Source of the DNA: Berberis thunbergii
Taxonomy: Eukaryota > Streptophyta > Magnoliopsida > Ranunculales > Berberidaceae
Length of the DNA: 64,000 bases
Assembly (NCBI GenBank): GCA_003290165.1
Contig: QNQO01000817.1
Coordinates: 456,073-520,072, forward strand
Direction: 5' to 3'
Shown here: positions 1-10,534 of the stretch, one piece after another
Layout: each line of letters opens with the position of its first letter
How positions within the stretch are numbered: position 1 is the first letter of the stretch
Program-made: the position numbers and the translations under genes
Notes under the pieces: model-generated
What the model was told of the DNA's origin: nothing
The model's database searches: none
Seen by the model: only the letters and a program-made list of their open reading frames with translations

Positions 1-895
1 AGATTTGTTTAGCTCTTTTGATATCTTGAGGTCAGCTCAACACATCCTAGGGATGAAGATTACACGTGACAGAAAAATTAAGAAGTTGTGGTTGTCACAA
101 GAAAAGTATGTTGAAAAGGTACTTGAAAGGTTCAACATGAATGATGCTAAGCTCGTGAGTACTTTACTTGCTAATCACTTCAAGGTTAAGTGCCAAGTTA
201 TCTCCTTGTACTGATGAAGAAAAGAAGCATATGTCAGGTATTCCATACTCCTCTGTTGTAGGGTGTTTGACGTATGCTATGGTTTGTACAAGACCAAATA
301 TTGCTCAAGCAGTCGGTGTTGTGAGTAGGTATTCATAAAATCCAGGAAAAAAACATTGGGCTGCAGTTAAATGGATTATGAGATATTTAAAAGGTACTTC
401 AAAGCTTTGTCTAAGCTTTGGTAATTCAAGAGCTGTGTTAGAAGGGTACACAGATGCAGATTTTGCAGGTGATTTAAACAAGAAGAGGTCGACTTCAGGT
501 TATGTTTTCACTTTTGCAGGGGAGTTGTAGCTTGGCAGTCTAGATTGCAAAAGTGTGTTGTTTTGTCAACTACTGAAGCCGAGTATATTGTCATTAATGA
601 AGCAGAGAAGGAAATGTTATGGTTGAAAAGATTGCTCAAGGAGCTGGCTGTGAATCAAAATAAGTATTTGGTACATTGTGATAGTCAGAGTGCTATTGAG
701 TTGAGTAAGAATGCCACATACCATGGACTTACCAAGCATATTGATACACGTTACCACTGTATACGTGATGTGCTTGAGAAAAATTGTTTCCAGATCGAAA
801 AGATTCATACTAGTGAAAATTCTTCCAACATGATGACAAAAGTAGTTCCAAAAGAAAAACATGAGTTCTGTAAAGAACTCATTGGAATGGCCTAA
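1..895 (+). pseudogene. Ty1/copia pol, C-terminal RT and RNase H (broken)
   Basis: This is the end of a copia polyprotein that starts left of the window. The first ~70 codons match the RT tail of copia elements (GMKITRD, then LSQEKYVEKVLERFNM). After a frameshift near 210 the frame continues with SSVVGCLTYAMVCTRPNIA, is hit by a TAA near 338, and goes on to the RNase H core with GYTDADFAGD and KKRSTSGYVF. A further frameshift near 525 leads into codons 545-895, where LSTTEAEYI, the CDSQSAIELSKN segment and the typical end with KVVPKEKHEFC are read without interruption. The order is what copia RT-RNase H shows, so identity is secure. At least two frameshifts and one stop make it inactive. It ends 46 bp before its 3' LTR. 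Confidence 0.93.
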
Positions 896-941
896 TATGA
901 TTAGGCGATGATTCTTCCCTAATGGTTAGGAGGGGGAGGTT

Positions 942-1611
942 TGTTGAGGTCCAACCCATTAGGGTGGATCCAACTTTGGTAATTAATCAAACATAATTTC
1001 AAGTTTGGTTGAATAAGGAAAAATGTTTTCAATAAGAAACAAAAATAGAGTTTTTGTTTTGAATAAGGAATGAGTTGACAGCTAGTTAATTAAATAGAAA
1101 CAAACTTTGAGGCGGTGTTGGACGGCTGTAAACAAGTATAAATAGGTGCATAAAACAGAGGTTTATTTATAGTGTTTTCAGATAAGCTGTTGCGTAAATA
1201 AGCAACAAAGAACATAGTATTCTCTTTGGTGTTTGGTGCGGCTGTGTGCGCGTGAACGGTGACTTTTTGTCTGATTCTTTAGGTGCGATTTTGTGCGACT
1301 AATTAAGTATGACGCGTGACTGCGATATCGACTTAGTTTTGTTGATTGATTTGGTAGAAGAAGTTGAAGGAGATTTTGGGTTAATTTGTTATGAGGTAAC
1401 CTGTGTTATTTACTCCTTGTATTACTCAAACTTTGGGCAAAAAACTTGAGAAGTTGTTGTACTTCTTCTTATTTGATTACTGGATTCTCTCGGATTTGCC
1501 CCGTGGTTTTCCCTTCACATTGAAAGGTTTTCCACGTAAATCATGGTGTCTCATGTATTATTGTTTTAGATTATTTTCTTGGTATTGTTTTATTCGATAT
1601 TTGTCCCAACA
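942..1611 (+). repeat. 3' LTR of the copia element (670 bp)
   Basis: The LTR begins TGTTGAGG right after a purine tract (AGGAGGGGGAGG, about 928-939) and ends CCCAACA, so it has the TGTTG/CAACA terminal inverted repeat of copia LTRs. A TATA box TATAAATA lies at 1137-1144. The base run after the end is ATTAG (1612-1616); the matching left target copy is outside the window. Right of it the Helitron sequence resumes, so the copia element jumped into a Helitron. Confidence 0.85.
1137..1144 (+). promoter_or_regulatory. TATA box in copia 3' LTR
   Basis: TATAAATA inside the LTR, about 195 bp from its left end, the expected position for the U3 promoter of the element. Confidence 0.6.
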
Positions 1612-1616
1612 ATTAG

Positions 1617-2167
1617 GGGTTTTATCTTTCATTTAGAGAGCGATTAGAGTTGAGGAAGATGTTGAGGGTTGAGATTCATTTTCTATAATGACATGGTGTA
1701 AGTATGAAGTATGTAGAAGGCCAAAATAAAATGAACATAAAACTTGAAATTGGTGGAATATGCATGTGGCGGACAGAGAAAATTTTGTATTGTTTTCTTG
1801 AAATGAAAATTGTCATAACTATCTACATGGTTGTCTAATTTTAGTAATATTGATATCGTTGGAATGTAAATTTGAAGATATCTGCAATCAATATTCAATA
1901 CAAACGCTTAAAAATAAAATATTTCATGTTAGATAAAACGTCAAATATATTTCATACGTAAATATTTTTAATATTTTCTCGAACAAAACAATATCTTAAT
2001 GCTTATTCAAACACAAATCCTAAACTTCACATTTGACGAAGCCAAAGTTTGGGGATAACTCACTTTCACAGTTTGAAAGTGTTTTTTTTTTCAAAATTTT
2101 CAATCCTGTTTGACCTTAATGTCAGGACCCACATCATATCATGTGAACAACACATGTAATACACTAG
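1617..2167 (+). mobile_element. Helitron-like unit 1 (5' end cut by copia insertion)
   Basis: Non-coding AT-rich unit that ends with ACACTAG|T at 2162-2168. Inside it shares, in the same order, several blocks with the next units: GATTCATTTTCTATAATGAC, AAAATGAACATAAAACTT, GTGGCGGACAGAGAAAATT and TGTCATAACTATCTAC. A CTAG end followed by a T, a short hairpin-like segment just before it, no inverted repeats and no target duplication are what non-autonomous plant Helitrons show. The copia element at 1-1611 interrupts it near its 5' end. No helicase or Rep ORF is present. Confidence 0.5.
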
Positions 2168-2747
2168 TCTATATTACAATTCAGTTATGTTTACTATTCA
2201 TAGGGAATTGAAGATAAAAATAAACTACGATTAAGAGTTGATAAAGATATTGACAGTTAAGATGATTTTCTATAATGACATGTTTGTAAATATGAAGTAT
2301 ATGAAAGGGGAGAAAATGAACGAATTGGTGAAAAAAAAAATTGTGGAATATACATGTAGTTGAGAGAGAGTTTTGTATTTTTTTTTCTCAAAATGAAATT
2401 GACATCACTATCTTCGGAGTTTCAAATTTTGGTAAACTTAATATCGTTGAAATGCATTTTTAAAGATATTTTCAATGAAATCAATGATCAATACAAACAC
2501 TTCAAATTTATTTATATGCATTTATTATTGGAAAAACGTATAACGCATTTCAAATCGAAAGTATTTTTTATATTTTTAACAGAATGACACTGATATCTTA
2601 ATGCTCATTCAAACAAAAAATTATGAATCAAAGTTTTGGGGAGAACTCACTCCTGCAGATTTTTTTTTCTTAAAAAGTTTCGATCAAGTCTGACCCTAAT
2701 ACCACAATCCACTTCCTATCGTGCTAATGACATGAATAATACACTAG
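2168..2747 (+). mobile_element. Helitron-like unit 2 (complete, 580 bp)
   Basis: Starts TCTATATTAC directly after the CTAG of unit 1 and ends ACACTAG, so the junction is head to tail without spacer. It repeats the block order of unit 1: TTTCTATAATGACATG, TGGAATATACATGTAG, AATCAATGATCAATACAAAC, and a pre-terminal segment CGTGCTAATGACATGA that can form a weak hairpin. The 75-codon reading frame inside is not conserved among units and is not taken as a gene. Confidence 0.5.
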
Positions 2748-3377
2748 TTTATCTTATAAATCATGTGTTCTACTATTCACGAGGAATTTGAGATAAAATA
2801 TTGCTAGGATTTAAAGTATGGAAGATATTAAAGATTGAGATTCATTTTCCATAATGTCAAGTTTATAAATACGAAGTATGTCAATGGGTAAAAGAAAATG
2901 AACATAAAACTTAAAATGATTGTGTGGGATGTACATGTAGCGAGGAAAGAAAATTGTGTTTGTATTTTTCTCAAAATTAAAATTGTCATAACTATCTCAT
3001 TAATTGTGTTGTTTTGGAAAAGTTGATATCGTTAAACAATTTTAAAGATATTTTCAATGAAATCAAGGCTCAATACAAATGCTTAAAATTTTAAAATACT
3101 CATTTCGCACCATATACATTTTTGAAAGAAAAATATGTGTATAGTACATTTTAAGTTGTAAGCATTTTTTATATTTTTCAAATAAAGAGACAGACATCTT
3201 AAGGCACATTCAAGCAAAGATCAAAGACTCCGTATTTTAAAAAAAATTAAAATTTGGGAAATTTTTCACAATGACAACTTTAAAATGGTTTATATCCAAT
3301 AGTTTAAAATACTAATCAAGATTGATCTAATGTAACACCCACTTTCTATCGTGCCAACGACATGAGTAAAACACTAG
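2748..3377 (+). mobile_element. Helitron-like unit 3 (630 bp)
   Basis: Begins after the CTAG of unit 2 (TTTATCTTATAAATCATG) and ends ACACTAG at 3371-3377, preceded by CGTGCCAACGACATGAG. It is slightly longer than unit 2 because of extra AT-rich sequence around 3100-3300. No coding sequence is seen. Confidence 0.5.
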
Positions 3378-3413
3378 TCTACCTAACAAATCAAAAAGGG
3401 TAAACTTGAAGAT

Positions 3414-3426
3414 AAAAGATAGCTAA
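3414..3426 (+). repeat. Left target-site duplication of the LINE
   Basis: AAAAGATAGCTAA occurs here and again at 5945-5957, directly after the poly-A tail. A 13-bp duplication at both ends is the hallmark of target-primed reverse transcription. Confidence 0.85.
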
Positions 3427-3497
3427 TTGATGACCACAACTCCTTCGAACAAGGATGACCACAACTCCATGACTCTTGAAGGCCTGATCGAACAAGG

Positions 3498-5150
3498 ATG
3501 ACCACAACTCCTTTGCAACCCCCACGTCTCTCCATCCTCCCTCGTGGAGAGACTCCAGAACGCAAGAGGGGATCTGATCCTTGCCATATGTCGACTGGAA
3601 AAGGAGAAGTGAAGGACCGAGTTGTAGCTGCAATGAAGTTGTTGCCTGATGATCTAAGATCAGGTCTTGCAGCGTTGAGAAACACAAACAAAGATGTGTT
3701 TTTGCATCTCCTTAACTACCTAGGGTTTCAAGGGGTGCAGCCGCCATGTGCTAATGACAAAGAAGCGGAGAGTGCAATGAAGAATACAGATGATGCTAGC
3801 GTGGACTGCAATATTTCAGCACATACTGTAAGTTCAAAACCGCCTGCTGATTTAAAAACTGCAAATACAGTCAGTAATGGACCAATACAAACTACGAGCA
3901 CTTACGTAGAACCTGTCCAGAAACCAAGATCTGCTCAATACATGGATTGGGCGTCTAAACTTAAACAAAACATTAACACCGGCATAACCAAACTTAAGTT
4001 TGAGCAGCCGGTGATGATTGCAGGAAAGAAAGGTGTTCATGTGAATGTTGCAGAGTTTGAAAAATGCATTGAAGAATGTGAATAGCTGGTGGTGGGCAGA
4101 TTCGTAGGCAAACGACTTGCGTTTGGGTTTGTAAAGGAGTCTCTGAGTCGTGCATGGGGTACCAGCAACTTTGAGACGATGTTGCATGGAGAACATACTT
4201 TCTTGTTGAAGTTTAGGGACGATACAACCCGTAATAAGGTGCTGGAAACAGCTTCTATACATATTGCGAGCAGGTTGTTTATTATAAGGTCATGGACACC
4301 TAGTTTAGAAGGAGAAAATCAGATATTTAGTTCTATCCCGATTTGGGTTACTTTACGAAAGGTACCGCTGTTCATGTGGAACCCCGAGGGTCTACAAAAG
4401 ATTGCTAGCGTTATAGGCATTCCTCTCATGCTTGACAAGGCAACCGAAGACAAAACAAGATTGTCTTTTGCTCAGGTTTGCGTGGAAATTGATGCAAATA
4501 GTCAACTTCCAAAGGCGATTCCTATTGAAATCAATGAGAAACTATTGAATGTAGATGTCGAATATGCATGGTTACCTACGAAATGTACAATTTGTAAAGG
4601 GTTTGGACACAACAACAAGAGCTGCCCTAATAGCAAGGCAACTAGTCAACCCATTGTACAAGTTTGGCGAGAAAAGAATAAAGAAGAAGATGAGCTTGCG
4701 AAGAATGAGGGCTGGATTGTGGCGTCAGGGAGACATTCATTCATGCCAAAGAAAACTTCGCAACCAATGGGCACGAGTGCTCCTTCTAAACCCAGCAATG
4801 TAGCTCATACTACCAATGTAGAAAGTAGACATAATCTTGACCAAGGGCAAGAAGTAGTGGCTGATGTAACACAACAAAGTGCAACACAAGTTATGGAGGA
4901 ACCTGCAATTGTTGTTATGGCAGAGGAGAATAATACGTGGCTGAATCAAAATAAAGGAAATGAGAAGGGGCAAGAAATAGTTGCAGAACCATGCTGTAAG
5001 CTTGCTGGATCAGGACAAGATGCACCTACCATAAACCTGGGGAGCGAGCAAACATTAGAAGTGGGTGAAAACAGTAAGAAGAACAATAAGGTTACTCACC
5101 CAATGGGATTGAAATGGCAATTCAGGCTGCGGATTCAGACGCTGACGTAA
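3498..5150 (+). pseudogene. LINE ORF1: DUF4283 / zinc-knuckle protein, one in-frame stop
   Basis: ORF1 of plant L1 LINEs makes an RNA-binding protein that packages element RNA. The frame runs from ATG 3498 to the stop at 5148-5150 with one in-frame TAG at 4083-4085, near codon 196. The stop falls at the entrance of the DUF4283 domain (GRFVGKRLAFGFVKESLS). The domain continues with HTFLLKFRDDTTRNKVLE, a W-P step (RSWTPSLE), IPIWVTLRKVPLFMWNPEGL and IASVIGIPLMLDKAT. The CCHC zinc knuckle is CTICKGFGHNNKSC near codon 370. The C-terminal third is polar and low in complexity. Reading on both sides of the stop is so well conserved that the stop is probably a late mutation (CAG or AAG to TAG). Confidence 0.85.
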
Positions 5151-5497
5151 AAGCAGAGCCAAGCCTGTCCACCCCCATATCTACCTCAGAGGAAAACCCA
5201 ATGCAAGTAGTGGAGGTGCTTCACGCTATCGCTGGTATAAGAGGACTGGGGGAAGATCCCACAACACTCATGGATTGCCTAACACCCCAAGCCGTTAAGT
5301 GTCTGCATTCAGCAATTGCAAAAATAGACAAGGATGCATTGGTCGCTGAAATTTAAACTTCACTTGAAGAAGAAGCAGCAAAGGTGGGGCAAAACACTAG
5401 TGAAGAAGAACGTGAGGTTACCACATTCCAGTCTCCCACGACATATGTTCCTCGAAGGTCCTCTCGAAGCAAGAAGACAAATCCTAAATTCAGGTAA
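5114..5497 (+). pseudogene. LINE ORF1 tail in a shifted frame
   Basis: In the +2 frame the sequence stays open from 5114 through a TAA at 5354-5356 to a TAA at 5495-5497. It ends in a basic stretch (PRRSSRSKKTNPKFR). It overlaps the end of the main ORF1 frame, so it is most simply the original C-terminus displaced by an indel near 5100. No domain was recognised; the acidic and then basic composition fits an ORF1 tail. Confidence 0.4.
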
Positions 5498-5500
5498 CTG

Positions 5501-5923
5501 ATGATGATACTACAAGTAGATTGCAACTGCCTATTAGCACCTTGTCAGGATGCTCGCTTAGTGCTAGCATTCAATGGTTTTTATATCATGATTCAATGTG
5601 GATCGTACCCTTACACCGACTTCTCATACATCCTAGGACCCACGTTAGGTATAACTCACGTCATGAGAGTGATTAACGGATTGATTGGTACTTATGAGGA
5701 AGAAAAGTTATGGCAGGTCTATCATGCAACTACCTTAGTAGCAGAACATTTTGCAGGGTTACACCCCAACTTGGAGACAGTGATTCTAGAACTACTTAGG
5801 TTCCTTATTGAAGATTTGAAGCAAGTTTTTTGTCCTGTGGATGCTGTAACGAGTGAACGTATGAGTGATTGTAAACTTTATCATCCTTTTTTTTCATTTC
5901 TAAGGTTTAGGGATCCTAAATAA
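5501..5923 (+). CDS. Unrecognised 140-codon ORF in the LINE 3' part
   Basis: An open frame from ATG 5501 to TAA 5921-5923 covers nearly all sequence between ORF1 and the LINE tail. The protein would be hydrophobic at first (CNCLLAPC, LVLAFNGFYIMIQ), then helical with LETVILELLRFLIEDLKQV. I recognise no reverse transcriptase, RNase H or other domain. The place where ORF2 would lie holds only this. It may be random, a captured fragment, or the decayed end of ORF2. There is no evidence of expression. Confidence 0.2.
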   Translation: MMILQVDCNCLLAPCQDARLVLAFNGFYIMIQCGSYPYTDFSYILGPTLGITHVMRVINGLIGTYEEEKLWQVYHATTLVAEHFAGLHPNLETVILELLRFLIEDLKQVFCPVDAVTSERMSDCKLYHPFFSFLRFRDPK

Positions 5924-5944
5924 CCCCGCTCGCTTTCCAAAAAA

Positions 5945-5957
5945 AAAAGATAGCTAA
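5945..5957 (+). repeat. Right target-site duplication of the LINE
   Basis: Second copy of AAAAGATAGCTAA, immediately after the poly-A run; its first As overlap the tail. Confidence 0.85.
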
Positions 5958-6564
5958 AATTGAGAGTTAGAGAAGTTGGTAAGGGTTCAGATTCATTCTC
6001 TAAAGTGGCATGTTTGTAATTGTGACACATAGAAGAACAAATAAAATGAACAAAATGTGACAAAAGTTAATGGAATTGAAAGTGGCGGAGAGAGAAAATT
6101 TTGTATTTCTTTATTTCAAGATGAAAATTGTCATAACTATCTACTTCATTGTCAAATTTTGGAAAACCTATTGTTAGTATGCATTTTTGAAGATCTTTCC
6201 AATGAAATCAATGATCAATACAAACAATTAAACTTATAAATGTATATTTTATTATAAAAAATATCTAATGCATTTCACTTCGTTAATATTTTCAATATTT
6301 TTTTAAAGAAATGAAATACGCCGATCATATCAGGAAAAAAGAAGAAGAATAAGAAATGAGATGTGTATCTTAATGCACATTCAAACAAAAATCATGGATT
6401 TTATATTTTTGCGATTTCAAAGTTTAGGGGAACTCACTCTCGATAATAGGCTTGCACTTCAAAACTGTTTGAGGGCGAAAGTGTGGATGGTGTCGGGGTA
6501 TTAAGTACACGATATTTAGTAAAAAAATGTATATAGAGTGCCAACGACATGAAAAATACCCTAG

Positions 6565-7421
6565 TGTGACATTATATATTTTTATTGTGCTTCGAGATGT
6601 GTTGTTATCTTAGTGTGACATTAGTAAATTGTTGACCCATATGTGTTCTTCACATGAAGGGTATTTTGGATACAAAATATATGACTTTAATATCCAAATG
6701 ATGGAAAAGTCAGTCCAGAGGGATATCGAATATGTCTAATTAGCCTTCTTTGAGGGGGTGTCCTTAATTACGAATTAAAAACAGGAGATATGTCTAAAAA
6801 TCCCATATTTTCTCAAAATGAAGATTGTCTTAACTTTCAACTTAATTGTCAAATTTTGATAAACTTTGAATTCTTAGAATACATTTTTGAAGATTTTTCT
6901 AATGAACCAATGATCAATAAAATGCGTACAATATCAAACTATGTAATTTTATTATTAAAAATGCAAGCATTTTGACCATTTTCACATTGTAAGTATTTAC
7001 AAATTGAATAATGAGGCGGACATTATAATGCATTGGCGAAATCAAAGTTCGGGGAGAATTTACTCTTGAATTTTTTTTCCCGATCTGATTCTAATTTTGA
7101 CCATGCATGACCCTATGGTTTATTGTATTTTTACCTTGGAATAGGCTTGCACCTCAAACAATCTAGTTTATATTCTAAAGTATGATTTTTCAATGAATAT
7201 ATAAATAAATTTAATTGATACAAATGAAATTGATTGATGGTGAAAGTGGGGATGGTGGCAACGATGAGTACATGATAATTAGCCACAAAAGATGTGTATT
7301 GTGGAGTTCCAATTGTATGAATGCATAGATAATTAGTAGCAAAAGTAGTGTATAGTGGCAGTGGTGTCAAATTAGCCGGAAAAAAAAATGTGAAGCGCCA
7401 ACGGCACGAGTGATATGCTAG
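6565..7421 (+). mobile_element. Helitron-like unit 5 (diverged)
   Basis: Contains the family blocks TCTCAAAATGAAGATTGTC (6812), ACATTTTTGAAGATTTTTC (6881), ATAGGCTTGCACCTC (7141) and a terminal segment GCGCCAACGGCACGAGTG followed by ATATGCTAG at 7413-7421. This has the best hairpin of the five ends. The left part (6565-6780) has no clear match to the other units, so the unit may be a fusion. No gene seen. Confidence 0.4.
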
Positions 7422-7991
7422 TGTGTGTGTATGTGTATATATATATATGTATATAACGAATTTTTGTGTCGTGAATATGACCAAATCTGTATCCATTTTA
7501 AATCGGTGACGAAGTTAATTTTCATTCCCTACTCTTCCTCAAAATCTGTTAAGCTAAAATCATATCTGCCCCATTTAGGGCGGGATGGGGCAGGGCGAGG
7601 TGGACATCCTGCCAACCTTTAATGTCGTCACAACTTTCAAATAAAACTTTCTGAATATATTAAATGAAAATTTTGGGCTGGGCTTTTGGTTATCACAATT
7701 TGGAATTTTTATTTATTTAGATACAGTGATTTTATCTTGCAATAGCTTCTTGAGAAAATAAAATTATAAAAATAAAAAACAGTTCAGTCGCCTAATAACA
7801 GTCCATTCCTCTACCCAAATGTTCTGTGGCACACACTGGCAAAAACTTGAAAGACTTTCACTCCTATGGCCTAAAACATTTACTTTCAGCAAGACAACAA
7901 TGTCATTTCTATTCCAATTCGCTTAGAAGCATTCAATATGTGGGAAAAAATGACAACAAGAAACATAAACAGAGAATTGTGTAGTAGTATT
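7422..7991. other. Intergenic, no gene recognised
   Basis: Begins with a short GT/AT microsatellite (about 7421-7455). The rest is AT-rich with no supported reading frame. Confidence 0.6.
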
Positions 7992-8600
7992 TAGGGTGAG
8001 CATTTCATTTTGCGATTTTGAATCCGACTCGTTTTGTTCCGATTTTTTTGGGTTATTTTGGGATTGATCAAACTCATCTTGATCTCGTCCCGTCTCGAAT
8101 TAGAGTAGAATGAGATTGGGATGGAGATTTTCAATCCCTCCTATCCCGTCCCATCTCAAATTTATTTATTTAATATTTATTATTATTAATTTTAATCAAA
8201 ATACTCTTCTAAATTAAAGTTTAGGATGTGTTGAAATTAAATCAATATAAGATGAAATTCTATATGAAATCTAAATGAATTGAATCATTAATTCCAAATG
8301 AAATTTAATATTTTTTTGCCTTTCAAAAAAAAGTTTAATAATTATTTATTTAATATCTATTATTATTTATGATGTAAGTTATATATATATAAATTTGACA
8401 TTATTGGTGTGTGAGTAATTTGAGATAAAACTCTTTTTATTATTTTTTATTGAAAGATTATTTAGTACGTGCTCGTCCCGTCCCGTCCCTATCCCGTTTG
8501 AAATGAGGTATATCCCGTTCTGTCCCATCCCAATTTCGAATGAACAAGATGGGATAGGGATGAGTCCATCTTGTCTCATCCCAACCCGTGCTCACCCCTA
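7992..8600. mobile_element. hAT-like MITE (609 bp)
   Basis: Terminal inverted repeats TAGGGTGAGCA (7992-8002) and TGCTCACCCCTA (8589-8600). The flanking 8-mers GTAGTATT (7984-7991) and ATAATATC (8601-8608) agree at five of eight positions and differ only by transitions, consistent with an old 8-bp hAT duplication. The ends are rich in CCCGTCCCGTCCC-type repeats, common in this kind of plant MITE. No transposase. Confidence 0.55.
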
Positions 8601-8679
8601 ATAATATCCTCCAAAATTTACTAATTGGCCAAACAAAACAAGTAGGTTGAAGAACCTTCTTGGAAATTTCTATACTTAG

Positions 8680-8879
8680 GAAAAATTCTAGGGGTCGAGG
8701 GAGGGGTCGAGGGAGGGGTCGAGGGAAAGGGAGCGAGGGATGGGTGTAAGCCATCCATCTGCCTCGAGATAAGCGCTATCATGAATCTCGAATCTGATGC
8801 ACTTATCTCGAGACGGATGGGTGACCATCCATCCCTCGCCCCTTTACCTCGCTCCCTCCCTCGCTCTGTAGCAAAGCTC
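8680..8879. mobile_element. Foldback MITE with 10-bp target duplication (MULE-like)
   Basis: A ~200-bp palindromic element. The left arm carries repeats of GGTCGAGGGAGG, then GAGCGAGGGATGGGTG and CTCGAGATAAG; the right arm has the complements CTTATCTCGAGACGGATGG and CCATCCCTCGCCCC. CTATACTTAG stands on both sides (8670-8679 and 8880-8889). A 9-10 bp duplication and arms reaching the ends point to a Mutator-like MITE. It has no coding capacity. Confidence 0.7.
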
Positions 8880-8889
8880 CTATACTTAG

Positions 8890-9642
8890 TTTCATAGTTG
8901 CAATAATTCTATTCTTACTTCTTTGCGAAAACAAAAAATCTCACTATGTTACTCATGTGTGACTTGACAGCAATTTTTGGATTGGAAAAACTAGGAAACT
9001 CTATAGCATAGCCTCCTTACCTAAGTCACTCTGTGCCCCGGGTTTTACCCAAAATCCGACTAGTTTCAGTCGAATAATTCAGGGCCTGGATGCTCTCAAT
9101 GGAATGTTATTGGGTTGGGTCTGGATTTGAGACTGAACGAAGATACAATGAGCGTTGGACCGATAGAACCCAGGGCGGATTTCTATCAATTTCGTACAGT
9201 ATCAGTCTGTTGTGACCTGATAATGATTCTTATTATACATGCAACTGTGTACCAATAAGAAGAATCTGTATATTATAAAAAATAAAAATGTCTAAGTTTA
9301 ACAAGCGATTAAAAGGAAATAATTCAAGAAAGTGAAAGGTTAATTATTAGTCAAAGGACTAATCTGATTTTCAACTTTAACACCTTATCTTAACGCTCAA
9401 AAGAATATAAAATGCTTAAGATAATAAACTACTTTTATTAGTCATTGTTACTAAACATGTTGTTTAGGTAAGAAACTTACGTGAAATGATTTATTTTGTA
9501 AACCTGGTTGGTTCAGACCAGAAGAATATTTTCAGATCTTGACTGATAACATATTGTTTTCAGATGCTGAACCTTAAAACAGCCAAAAATGTTGACAAAG
9601 TCATATTGTTAGATCCTTCAAACTTGGTTAACCAGTCTTCTT
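8890..9642. other. Intergenic, nothing recognised
   Basis: Unique-looking sequence between the MITE and the copia element. It may once have continued into 15524 onward, now separated by the copia insertion. No gene, repeat or RNA was recognised. Confidence 0.5.
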
Positions 9643-10511
9643 CGTTGAAATGTTGGTTTGAATTTCAAAAAAATAAAGGAAAATGATTTCTTACTTTTAA
9701 ATCTCACTCTAAATTATTTAATCTCGTACATATCCTCCATGTAACTCATTTTGGAGAAGTTAATAAGGATACTTTTTTGACTTGGATTTGGACCCCAAGA
9801 AATACCCACTTTTGTGAAGAAGGGATGAGATAGACCAATATTGGTCCACTCCACACGTGCGCCGCAATTCGAGTCGGATAAGATGAAACCTTTTTTTTTT
9901 TGAAATTTTATTTGCAAAAATAAAATATTAAATATCTTTTATTTTGCTTTAGAGAACAAGACTGTGTCAAAGGAGACCTAGTCTTCTCTCCATGATTTTC
10001 TCCACTTATTTAGCCATGTTCTCTCTCAAATGAATCTTTCTGTCGGCCTATAAATAGTTGCTCTCTTTCTTAGATAAACAAATAAAAGGCCAACACTATT
10101 TTTATTTAAAATGAAGTTTTTCGTTTCAGAGTTTATTTGTAAACAATTTCTAATATTTCAGAGAGTTTATTTGTAAACAGTTTCTAATATTTCAGAGAGT
10201 TTCCATAACAGAGTTCGAGTTTTTGTTTTTCGAAATACTTTGTTTATTTACTGTAATTGGTTTTCGTGATTCCGAGCAAAAGAAACTAGGTGAATAGATT
10301 TTCGTTCTTTAGCAGTGCATGTAACTGAACAAGACAAAAAAGGCATTCTGAGTTATTTTATCTTGGGGACGACGAGGCTTACAGACTACTTGCACAATTT
10401 TGGACAGAGCCGCGAAACGTCTTAAAGAGAGCGACCTAGTCCGCGACCCAACCCAAGAAAATTCGATAACTTCGAACCTATTTTAAATTTGCAGCAATTG
10501 TATTTCCAACA
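9643..10511 (+). repeat. 5' LTR of the copia element (869 bp)
   Basis: Begins CGTTGAAATG (first base mutated from T) and ends TATTTCCAACA. A TATA box TATAAATA is at 10049-10056. A ~50-bp block with GAGTTTATTTGTAAACA is tandemly duplicated at about 10129-10205, which explains most of the extra length relative to the 3' LTR. The sequence directly after the LTR (ATTTTAAGACC) does not look like the usual plant copia primer site. Confidence 0.85.
10049..10056 (+). promoter_or_regulatory. TATA box in copia 5' LTR
   Basis: TATAAATA followed by GTTGCTCTC; the same motif is kept in the 3' LTR at 15188-15195. Confidence 0.6.
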
Positions 10512-10534
10512 ATTTTAAGACCTTTATATCTGCC

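Larger units (their letters stand above)
3427..5944 (+). mobile_element. L1-type LINE carrying ORF1 only
   Basis: A 2.5-kb non-LTR retrotransposon bounded by 13-bp target duplications and ending in ten A residues (5939-5948, the last four shared with the duplication). It contains a plant LINE ORF1 (DUF4283 plus zinc knuckle) but no endonuclease or reverse transcriptase reading frame. The first 80 bases hold three copies of GATGACCACAACTCC (3429, 3454, 3496), which look like 5'-UTR repeats. Either the copy lost ORF2 before or during integration, or it belongs to a half-LINE family moved in trans. Confidence 0.8.
3378..6564 (+). mobile_element. Helitron-like unit 4, split by a LINE
   Basis: The unit starts TCTACCTAACAAATC, is interrupted at 3427-5944 by a LINE, and resumes at 5958 with the GAGAGTTAGAGAAGTTGG block. 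It ends GTGCCAACGACATGAAAAATACCCTAG at 6538-6564 (shown here as hairpin plus CTAG). Its 3' half carries an extra block (ATAGGCTTGCACTTC, 6446-6460) that recurs in unit 5 and in the inverted copy near 49.0 kb. Confidence 0.45.

Noticed and set aside
3383..3691. Minus-strand frames of ~100 codons opposite the LINE ORF1
   Set aside because: Shadow frames of the ORF1 start and its 5' repeats; no domain.
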